Source: Ruminococcaceae bacterium UBA6857 | GTDB lineage: Bacteria; Bacillota; Clostridia; Oscillospirales; Acutalibacteraceae | Length of the DNA: 5,054 nt | Direction of reading: 5' to 3' | NCBI GenBank assembly: GCA_002451715.1 | Contig: DKDD01000041.1 | Coordinates: forward strand, 1 to 5,054 | Shown here: positions 1 through 5,054 of the stretch, piece after piece | How the letters are laid out: the number at the start of each line of letters is the position of its first letter | Numbering within the stretch: the first letter of the stretch is position 1 | Made by a program: the position numbers and the translations under genes | Notes under the pieces: model-generated | What the model was told of the DNA's origin: nothing | Seen by the model: the letters and a program-made list of their open reading frames with translations, nothing else | Databases searched by the model: none

Positions 1-1382
1 TCACCGGCGGCCCGAACAGCGTATATGATCCGAAATCACCGCACTATACCGAAGAGATTCTCTCTCTCGGCATTCCCGTTCTCGGAATCTGCTACGGCTG
101 TCAGCTCATTGCATATATGGAAAAAGGCGAGGTTGCAACCGCGCCCGTCAGCGAGTATGGTAAAATCGAACTTACCGCAGAAACAAACAACGCTCTTTTC
201 AAAGGTATCAACGAAAAAAGTACGGTTTGGATGAGCCACACGGATTATATTTCAAAAGCACCGAACGGCTATGAAGTGATCGGAAAAACAAACGATTGCC
301 CCTGCGCCGCAATGCAGAACACCGAAAAGAACATCTATGCGGTTCAGTTCCACCCGGAAGTTACTCATTGCGAATTTGGTCAGCAGATTCTTCATAATTT
401 CCTTTATGAAGTCTGCCGTTGCAAAGGCGATTGGGTAATGGACAGCTTTATCGACACGACGGTTGCCGAACTTCGCAAAGAAATTGGCGACAAAAAGGTT
501 ATCCTCGGTCTTTCCGGCGGTGTTGACTCAGCCGTTACCGCTGCGCTTATTTCAAAGGCGGTCGGAAAACAGCTTACATGCGTATTTGTCGATCACGGTC
601 TTATGAGACTCAACGAAGGTGATGAAGTTGAAAGCACTTTTGTAAAGCTTTTCGATATGAACTTTGTCAGAGTCAACTGCGGCGATGTTTTTCTTGAAAA
701 GCTCAAAGACGTTACCGATCCGGAAGAAAAGAGAAAGATTATCGGTACGGAGTTCTATAAAGTGTTCTGGGGTGAAATCAAAAAGAACGCAGGCGACGGT
801 TTCTTTGCACAGGGAACGATTTATCCAGACTGCATTGAATCCGGAAAAGGTGATGCCGACACAATCAAGACTCATCATAACAAAGTTAAAATGCCGGACG
901 ACATCAAATTCGCCGGTATCATTGAGCCGCTCAAGAGCCTTTTCAAAGACGAGGTTCGCCGCGTAGGTGAAAAGCTCGGTATTCCCAAAGAGCTTGTTTG
1001 GCGTCAGCCGTTCCCGGGTCCCGGCCTTGGAATCCGTATTATCGGCGCCATTACCAAGGAAAAGATTGACATTCTTCAGCACGCGGACGCAATTTTCCGT
1101 GAAGAGATGGATAAAGGCGGCTATGCCGACAAGCTTTCACAGTTCTTTGCCGTTATTACTGATGTCCGTAGTGTCGGCGTAATGGGCGACCACAGAACTT
1201 ATGAAAGACTTGTTGTTCTTCGCGCGGTAACAACGGATAACTTCATGACCGCCGACTGGGCGCACATTCCGTATGAGCTTCTTGCAAAAGCTTCAAACCG
1301 CATTACAAACGAAGTTAAGGGAATCAACCGCGTTGCCTATGACATTACGAGTAAACCCCCCGCGACTGTCGAGTGGGAATGA
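1..1382 (+). CDS. guaA: GMP synthase (glutamine-hydrolysing), 5'-truncated by window edge
   Basis: Cytoplasmic enzyme that converts XMP to GMP using ATP and ammonia released from glutamine, the last step of de novo guanine nucleotide synthesis. The reading frame is open from base 3 (ACC) to the TGA at 1380-1382, giving 459 visible residues. By comparison with E. coli GuaA (catalytic Cys86), about 55 N-terminal residues lie outside the window, so the full length would be about 515, normal for the family. The class I glutamine amidotransferase domain comes first: catalytic Cys in GICYG (codon 90-92), and His and Glu of the triad in FHPE (351-359). The ATP-pyrophosphatase domain follows, with the PP-loop SGGVDS at 513-530, then TIKTHHN, IEPLKSLFKDEVR and the XMP-binding/dimerisation domain with PFPGPGLGIR and a C-terminal PPATVEWE. 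All key residues are present and there is no frameshift. The ATG at 117 is internal, because it follows the catalytic Cys. The start, promoter and any upstream purine riboswitch lie outside the window. Confidence 0.98.
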   Translation, partial: TGGPNSVYDPKSPHYTEEILSLGIPVLGICYGCQLIAYMEKGEVATAPVSEYGKIELTAETNNALFKGINEKSTVWMSHTDYISKAPNGYEVIGKTNDCPCAAMQNTEKNIYAVQFHPEVTHCEFGQQILHNFLYEVCRCKGDWVMDSFIDTTVAELRKEIGDKKVILGLSGGVDSAVTAALISKAVGKQLTCVFVDHGLMRLNEGDEVESTFVKLFDMNFVRVNCGDVFLEKLKDVTDPEEKRKIIGTEFYKVFWGEIKKNAGDGFFAQGTIYPDCIESGKGDADTIKTHHNKVKMPDDIKFAGIIEPLKSLFKDEVRRVGEKLGIPKELVWRQPFPGPGLGIRIIGAITKEKIDILQHADAIFREEMDKGGYADKLSQFFAVITDVRSVGVMGDHRTYERLVVLRAVTTDNFMTADWAHIPYELLAKASNRITNEVKGINRVAYDITSKPPATVEWE

Positions 1383-1384
1383 TT

Positions 1385-1613
1385 GCGGATGTTAAGAGGC
1401 AAACCCCATTTTAACGAAATAGGCAAAATTTAATAACGTAAATAACCTTGAGGAAATCACTTCCTTAAGGTTATTTTTTTTACCTCATAGCGTGTAAAGC
1501 CTTGTGTAGCAACGATTTTTGTGAACCAAACTCTGGTTTTATTCACACTTTTTTCGGATATTTCCGGAAAGTCAACTTTGCCTTTTTTAGGATAATGAAC
1601 CTTACCCCTGACA
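1385..1613. repeat. Tandem intergenic repeat, unit A (~229 bp)
   Basis: First of two adjacent, head-to-tail, diverged copies. It begins three bases after the guaA stop codon and ends where unit B restarts with the same GCGGATGTTAAGA. Shared islands occur in the same order in both copies: the first 54 bases (3 differences from unit B), the terminator hairpin, a TAGCAACGATTTTT block, a TTCCGGAA palindrome (1562-1569), an AACTTTGC block and AGGATAA (1589-1595). The offset between copies stays at 228-230 bases throughout, so this is a true tandem duplication. It is non-coding as far as I can see. Even the guaA TGA at 1380-1382 has an equivalent TGA at 1609-1611, so the duplicated segment may have started at the guaA stop codon. 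Confidence 0.85.
1441..1481 (+). terminator. guaA rho-independent terminator (in repeat unit A)
   Basis: A 15-bp stem, 1441-1455 with 1461-1475, is unbroken apart from one G-U pair (1450/1466). It is closed by the 5-base loop ATCAC and runs into a T-tract at 1474-1481. It lies 58 bases after the guaA stop codon with no gene between, so it should end the guaA transcript. The opposite strand lacks a comparable T-run, so it acts mainly on plus-strand transcription. Confidence 0.9.
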
Positions 1614-1842
1614 GCGGATGTTAAGATGCAAACCCCATTTTAACGAAAAAGGCAAAACTTAATAACGCAAAATAACCTTGAGAAAGTAATTTCCTCAAGG
1701 TTATTTTTTATCTCAAAACACGTAAAAGCCTTATATAGCAACGATTTTTTGTGAACAAATTGCCGTTTTGTTCAGACATTTACCCTACATTCCGGAAAAC
1801 AAACTTTGCTTTTTGCAGGATAAAGGGTCTTGCCAGAAACAT
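1614..1842. repeat. Tandem intergenic repeat, unit B (~229 bp)
   Basis: Second copy of the unit that begins at 1385. The 5' 54 bases (1614-1667) match 1385-1438 at 51 positions. The middle is less alike but keeps the hairpin, TAGCAACGATTTTT, GTGAAC, the TTCCGGAA palindrome (1790-1797), AACTTTGC and AGGATAA (1817-1823). Right after it, at 1843, the sequence again reads like the start of the unit (GTTAAGAGG at 1848-1856). Small indels and drift, mostly in the central and 3' parts, indicate an old duplication rather than an assembly artefact. Confidence 0.85.
1671..1709 (+). terminator. Second copy of the terminator (in repeat unit B)
   Basis: The same hairpin as at 1441: stem 1671-1685 with 1691-1705, loop GTAAT, T-tract 1704-1709. 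Compared with unit A, the former G-U pair is now G-C (1680/1696), but a former G-C pair has become an A/C mismatch (1683/1693) and the T-run is shorter. It could act as a back-up for guaA read-through, and is probably somewhat weaker than the first. Confidence 0.75.
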
Positions 1843-2002
1843 GAGGTGTTAAGAGGTGTTGGGAAAGCTCCGTTTTAATCGCAAAATCGAAATTTTGATT
1901 GCAATAAATACAATAATTATATATAAATGAGCATGAATTACGAGAAACTTTGCCAATAGTAGCGGTAAAAACCTGAATAGAAAAATTACTGATATGAATA
2001 TG
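1843..2002. other. AT-rich non-coding stretch, possibly a decayed third repeat copy
   Basis: The start (1843-1858) resembles the start of units A and B at exactly the expected spacing. Further on, AAACTTTGCC at 1945-1954, followed about ten bases later by a TAGCGGTAAAAACCT stretch, resembles the 3' part of the unit. The hairpin terminator is missing from this copy, and the spacing implies that about 85 bases have been lost. The middle (about 1890-1930) is almost pure A/T. No reading frame with a ribosome binding site is visible; the ATGs at 1927 and 1994 have none. The third-copy reading is tentative. Confidence 0.4.
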
Positions 2003-2044
2003 AAAAGCTGTCCCGACAGGAAAAACCTGCGAGACAGCTTTTTT
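2003..2044. terminator. Bidirectional hairpin terminator between convergent genes
   Basis: A 10-bp stem, AAAAGCTGTC (2003-2012) with GACAGCTTTT (2033-2042). A small internal loop leads to a second 4-bp stem, CAGG (2017-2020) with CCTG (2026-2029), closed by an A5 loop. T-runs follow the GC-rich part on both strands: six on the plus strand (2039-2044) and four on the minus strand. It lies only 11 bases beyond the stop codon of the minus-strand hydrolase gene, so it should end that transcript. It can also stop any plus-strand transcript coming through the repeat region. Confidence 0.85.
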
Positions 2045-2055
2045 GCTAAGATAAT

Positions 2056-3666
2056 TTATTTTTTAAGCAACTTTCTCAAAAAGTCATTAAGAGCTTTGAA
2101 CCATTTGAAAAGAGCAGTGAGAGCGCTTAAAAGTTTATGTTTGGGTTTTGTATTGTCAACGTCATATGACTCGGTATTGCTGTTATCTTCGGTCATAGGC
2201 GAAACAGTGCCGTTTTCACGGTCATAGACCAAGAACTGCGGTCTGTCGTCAATGTCATTTACTGTAATTCGCTCATCTGCATTGCAAACGGTGATGATGA
2301 GTCTGTCTTCTTCAACTGTCCAGTCATCGTGAATTGCATTTTTGATTAACCAAGTATATTCCGGGAAAACACAGGTCGATGCATCAATCTGTTTGTCCGG
2401 TGAAATGTACTTTTCAAGACCGAGGGCTTTACGCGATTCAATATATTCATCGGAAAGAGTGGTGCCAATTTTTGAAACAGTGGCTCCAAGCGAGGAAAAC
2501 CTTGTTGTTGCCCAAACGTCGCCTTGCTCGTAGTTGGATTCAAGAACAGGGGGCATTTGAAAACCGTATTTTGAAACTATGCAAATGTTAACTCCGTCAG
2601 CCTCAGCCGCCTTCAAAAGTTCCGGAATGCGTTGGCGTACTTCTTTGTCATAATTATCAAGCTTTGAAATAAGGCCTGAATAATACTGATACTTTTCGCT
2701 ACTTTCATCTCCGAAAACAAAAGCCTTTGTCTCTTCATACCTGTCTGCGGTAACCATTGACCAATAGCCGGGCCATGTGGCATATGTTGCTGTTGCGAGT
2801 GCGGGAACAAGACCTTCGTAAAGGCGGGCATAAAGAAGTTTCATGAAAGTGTCGGTTGCTCCGTCTGCAATTCCGGTTGCGCTTGCAAGTCCGATTGTCT
2901 CTTTGATAAATTGCAAGACAATTTTATCGGAATTAAGGAAAATCTTTTCCAAAAATGTGTCGTTTGCAAAACGGTTGATGCTGTCACCGTCAACTCTCAT
3001 GTGTCCCGAAAAAGTATCATTAACAAGATCACCGCCGAAAGCAACGGTTGAACCAAAACCTACAGCATGAATTTTTTTGGTTCCGTATTTTGCAAGGTAA
3101 GCAAGGATAAGGTCTCCGCCGAGACATTTGCAGGCAAGACAAACCTTGTCTTTTCCGGTGGCTTTAAGTACACCGTCAATGTATTCTTCAACGTCATCAA
3201 CGGTTGCAAGAGGATCAAGACGCCAGTCATTTGCAAAACCATAGCTGTTAATGCTGAAAGTTCCTTCGCTGCTGGCGTAGTTCGAATTCATTTCTTTGAT
3301 GTTATCGTTCTTTTCTGCTTCGGAAATTCCTGTTCCGTATTTAGGTTCACCGTTTCCGTCAAGCATACATCTGTCATAAAGCTTTGACATTTCTTCACCA
3401 AAAACTTTATAATATTCGGTAAAGTCATTGGTAAGATATCCGGCTGCAAAATACGGAAGAACTTTTTTTGCAATTTCTTTAATCTGGTCACCGGTAACGT
3501 CAAAATCATAAACGATATTTCCGTCTTCATCAACGATATCTTCGCTGTTTCCGCGAAAATAAATTATCGGGTACTTTGAACGATATGAAATCGGCACGGC
3601 ATATGCAGGAACAAAAAGTCCAAGAATCATTATTGCGGCAAGTAAAACAGAAATTATTTTCTTCAT
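2056..3666 (-). CDS. Secreted alpha/beta-hydrolase-like protein with Cys in the nucleophile elbow
   Basis: A 536-residue exported protein; the substrate is unknown. The start ATG (3664-3666) follows TAAGGAG by 9 bases. A longer frame to 3723 exists but would run into the promoter. Residues 1-23 are a signal peptide (MKK, hydrophobic core, AYA cleavage site) without a lipobox, so release outside the cell or later surface retention is expected. The mature part has an early beta strand YPIIYFRGN (32-40) and an acid-rich loop. The nucleophile elbow ACKCLGG (178-184) is followed by helix DLILAYLAKYG, and Cys181 (codon 3124-3126) sits where GxSxG hydrolases have Ser. A helical lid-like region spans about 230-345, then strand VNICIVSKYG (359-368) and GDVWATTRFSSLG (382-394). 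Candidate acid residues are Asp383 (Asp424 or Asp428 as alternatives) and the candidate base is His446. After an acidic linker, residues 508-536 form a cationic amphipathic helix. An esterase, lipase or acyltransferase role is inferred from the fold only. The fold is fairly sure; the activity is not. Confidence 0.85.
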   Translation of the reverse strand: MKKIISVLLAAIMILGLFVPAYAVPISYRSKYPIIYFRGNSEDIVDEDGNIVYDFDVTGDQIKEIAKKVLPYFAAGYLTNDFTEYYKVFGEEMSKLYDRCMLDGNGEPKYGTGISEAEKNDNIKEMNSNYASSEGTFSINSYGFANDWRLDPLATVDDVEEYIDGVLKATGKDKVCLACKCLGGDLILAYLAKYGTKKIHAVGFGSTVAFGGDLVNDTFSGHMRVDGDSINRFANDTFLEKIFLNSDKIVLQFIKETIGLASATGIADGATDTFMKLLYARLYEGLVPALATATYATWPGYWSMVTADRYEETKAFVFGDESSEKYQYYSGLISKLDNYDKEVRQRIPELLKAAEADGVNICIVSKYGFQMPPVLESNYEQGDVWATTRFSSLGATVSKIGTTLSDEYIESRKALGLEKYISPDKQIDASTCVFPEYTWLIKNAIHDDWTVEEDRLIITVCNADERITVNDIDDRPQFLVYDRENGTVSPMTEDNSNTESYDVDNTKPKHKLLSALTALFKWFKALNDFLRKLLKK

Positions 3667-3675
3667 ATAATCACA

Positions 3676-3682
3676 CTCCTTA
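3676..3682 (-). promoter_or_regulatory. Ribosome binding site of the hydrolase gene
   Basis: The minus strand reads TAAGGAG, with 9 bases between AGGAG and the ATG at 3664-3666. This fixes the start at the signal-peptide methionine. The more upstream in-frame start candidate at 3721-3723 falls inside the -35 element. Confidence 0.9.
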
Positions 3683-3694
3683 ATCTGTATTTTC

Positions 3695-3723
3695 ATTTTA
3701 ACAAATAGTGAAAATTTTGTCAA
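3695..3723 (-). promoter_or_regulatory. Near-consensus housekeeping-sigma promoter of the hydrolase gene
   Basis: On the minus strand, -35 TTGACA (3718-3723, perfect consensus) is followed by a 17-base spacer and -10 TAAAAT (3695-3700, five of six consensus). The expected transcript start is near 3688, which leaves a leader of only about 22 bases: the ribosome binding site and little else. The DNA upstream of -35 (about 3735-3768) is almost pure A/T and could serve as an UP element. No operator-like inverted repeat is obvious, which suggests strong, possibly constitutive expression. Confidence 0.85.
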
Positions 3724-3761
3724 TATTGAAAGCCAAAAATAATATAATATAAAAATTTAAA

Positions 3762-3806
3762 TAAAAAACACCGTCGGTTTGAAAATAATCAAAGTTTCGA
3801 CGGTGT
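3762..3806 (-). terminator. Rho-independent terminator of the MATE gene
   Basis: A 9-bp GC-rich stem, ACACCGTCG (3768-3776) with CGACGGTGT (3798-3806). The hairpin is continued by an inner 5-bp stem TTTGA (3778-3782) with TCAAA (3789-3793) and a 6-base loop. On the minus strand the stem is followed by a T-run (A-run 3763-3768 on plus). It begins 7 bases after the stop codon at 3814-3816. It separates the MATE gene from the hydrolase promoter, which supports two transcription units. Confidence 0.92.
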
Positions 3807-3813
3807 AACGCTT

Positions 3814-5054
3814 TTATAAACTTATCCCTTTGCTTTTGTTCATATATTTTTTTGACGGGCGGCAAATAAGCAGTGCGATAAAAATCAAAACCGCCGTTGA
3901 AGAAAGGCTGATCGGATAAACGGTCATGATTGTTTTGAAAGTCGGATTCTGCGGAAAAACTGCGTTTATCCATACGATTCGTATTCCGCAAATTCCGATT
4001 GTTGTGAGTATTGCGGGTGTAAGCGAAATTCCGAATCCACGAAGATAGCCCGACATGACTTCGTAAAGAAGCGAGAAAATATACGACGCAAAAATGATTT
4101 CGAGTCTCATGTAGCCGAGTTCGATGACTTCCGGATCGCGGTTGAAGATTGAAATTAAGAATCTTCCGGCCGAAAGGACAATCCCAATTGCCAAAGCCGA
4201 TGCAATTATGTCTTCAACAAGCGAAAGCGCAAGTGTTTTTTTGCAGCGTTCGATTTTTCCGGCGCCGTAGTTTTGACCGACAAATGTTGTGCAAGCCTGG
4301 CTGAATGAGTTGAGAACATAATATGCAATAATTTCAATGTTGAATGCAGCGCTTGAAGCCGCCATAACAACTTTGCCGAGACTGTTGACCGCCGACTGAA
4401 TTATAATATTGGATACAGAAAAGACCGCACTTTGAATACCTGCCGGAAGACCGATCCTGATAATACGCTTGAAGCAGGAAAAACTAAAGCGCATATTTTT
4501 AAGGTTGATCTTGATGTTTTTGTCCGTTTTGAGAAGTCTGAAAAAGAGTATTGCTGAACTTACCGCGTTTGAAATTACTGTTGCAATTGCAACACCGTTG
4601 ACGTTCATTTTCAAAACGATTACGAAAAACAAATTTAGCAAAACGTTCAAAACACCTGAAACAGCGAGCGCCGCAAGAGGAACCTTTGTGTCACCGATAC
4701 TTCTAAAAATTGCCGCTTCAAAGTTATAAAGTAAGATGACCGGAAGACCGATAAGGTAAATTCTGAGATATAAAAGCGCAAGAGGGAAAACATCACTCGG
4801 AACGTTCAAAGAGCTGAGAATCGGTTCGGCAAAAATTTCTCCGATAATGGCAACAATAATTCCGCCGACAACCGAAAATATGATTGAAGTACTGACTGTT
4901 TTTTGAATTGTCTCTTTGTCATCACGGCCGACCGCATTTGCAATAATGACGTTTGAACCGAGAGCGATTCCGACGAAGAGGTTAACTATAAGACCGATTA
5001 CAGGACTGTTTGCGCCAACGGCGGCAACTGCGGCGGTTTTTTGTGCCGCGGCGG
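3814..5054 (-). CDS. MATE-family multidrug/cation antiporter, 5'-truncated by window edge
   Basis: Integral membrane protein of the multidrug and toxic compound extrusion family, whose members export drugs or metabolites in exchange for Na+ or H+. The frame is open from the right edge to TAA at 3814-3816, with 412 residues visible. The family usually has about 450 and 12 membrane helices, so roughly 40 residues including most of helix 1 are missing. In visible numbering, family hallmarks are VGANSPVIG (12-20) and the following helix to NAVGRDD (39-45), FRSIGDTKVPL (116-126), NVLLNLFF (136-143), GLPAGIQS (201-208) opening the second half, GQNYGAGK (259-266) and RGFGISLTP (338-346). The two homologous halves, each with a basic cytoplasmic loop, are recognisable. 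The C-terminus is short and basic (KKYMNKSKGISL). The TTG at 4807-4809 is an internal Leu, not the start, because the MATE sequence continues upstream in frame. The NorM, MepA or DinF subgroup and the substrate cannot be told from sequence alone. Confidence 0.95.
   Translation of the reverse strand, partial: AAAQKTAAVAAVGANSPVIGLIVNLFVGIALGSNVIIANAVGRDDKETIQKTVSTSIIFSVVGGIIVAIIGEIFAEPILSSLNVPSDVFPLALLYLRIYLIGLPVILLYNFEAAIFRSIGDTKVPLAALAVSGVLNVLLNLFFVIVLKMNVNGVAIATVISNAVSSAILFFRLLKTDKNIKINLKNMRFSFSCFKRIIRIGLPAGIQSAVFSVSNIIIQSAVNSLGKVVMAASSAAFNIEIIAYYVLNSFSQACTTFVGQNYGAGKIERCKKTLALSLVEDIIASALAIGIVLSAGRFLISIFNRDPEVIELGYMRLEIIFASYIFSLLYEVMSGYLRGFGISLTPAILTTIGICGIRIVWINAVFPQNPTFKTIMTVYPISLSSTAVLIFIALLICRPSKKYMNKSKGISL

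Noticed and set aside
117..119. ATG as the start of guaA
   Set aside because: The conserved amidotransferase sequence, including the catalytic Cys at 90-92, lies upstream in the same frame, so the gene is cut by the window edge.
552..1082. 176-codon open frame on the minus strand
   Set aside because: It lies wholly opposite conserved guaA coding sequence, its translation resembles no family I know, and it has no ribosome binding site I can support.
664..1182. Two consecutive plus-strand open frames (664-966 and 967-1182)
   Set aside because: They are out-of-frame shadows of guaA, whose own frame is continuous and family-like across the region.
1385..1842. CRISPR array or insertion sequence
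   Set aside because: The units are long, diverged and directly adjacent without spacers, and contain no transposase frame, terminal inverted repeats or target-site duplication.
1383..2055. tRNA gene or riboswitch in the gap
   Set aside because: No cloverleaf, T-loop motif or known aptamer core is visible; the only clear structures are the terminator hairpins.
1994..2227. 77-codon plus-strand open frame
   Set aside because: It runs through the terminator hairpin and then antisense to the hydrolase gene, and has no ribosome binding site.
3115..3135. PHA synthase, based on the C-x-C-x-G-G elbow
   Set aside because: The protein carries a signal peptide and lacks other PhaC features I would expect; only the elbow is similar.
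3667..3723. 19-residue N-terminal extension of the hydrolase
   Set aside because: It would start inside the -35 element and bury the signal peptide; AGGAG sits 9 bases before the inner ATG.
3698..3991. 97-codon minus-strand open frame overlapping the MATE 3' end
   Set aside because: It is in a different frame from MATE, crosses the terminator and ends in the hydrolase promoter; it is a shadow frame.
4807..4809. TTG as the start of the MATE gene
   Set aside because: Upstream in-frame sequence contains the typical MATE segment with VGANSP and NAVGRDD, so this is an internal Leu.

Overview
The window looks like a chromosomal segment of a low-GC Gram-positive bacterium, most likely a Clostridia-type gut Bacillota (the taxonomic placement is an inference). 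The signs are a clean -35/-10 promoter, a strong AGGAG ribosome binding site, U-tailed hairpin terminators after every gene, AT-rich intergenic DNA, and a GuaA of ordinary bacterial type.

Layout. (1) 1-1382, plus strand: the 3' nine-tenths of guaA (GMP synthase), cut by the left edge. (2) 1383-2055: a 673-base gap without a convincing gene. It is filled by a tandem duplication of a unit of about 229 bases (1385-1613 and 1614-1842), each unit carrying its own hairpin terminator. Behind it is a stretch that may be a decayed third copy, then a further hairpin terminator shared by the two converging genes. (3) 2056-3666, minus strand: a secreted alpha/beta-hydrolase-like protein of 536 residues. 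It has a signal peptide, a cysteine where the usual nucleophilic serine would be, and a cationic amphipathic C-terminal helix. Its own promoter lies at 3695-3723. (4) 3762-3806: the terminator of the next gene. (5) 3814-5054, minus strand: a MATE-family multidrug/Na+ antiporter-like membrane protein, cut by the right edge.

The hydrolase and MATE genes point the same way, but a terminator and a strong promoter separate them, so they are probably independent transcription units. guaA and the hydrolase gene converge on the repeat-filled gap. Nothing in the sequence links the three proteins into one pathway.

No mobile element, CRISPR array, tRNA or rRNA is visible. The two points most worth a second look are the tandem terminator-bearing intergenic repeat and the secreted hydrolase with its Cys elbow and helical tail. 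Neither amounts to clear evidence of a new system.
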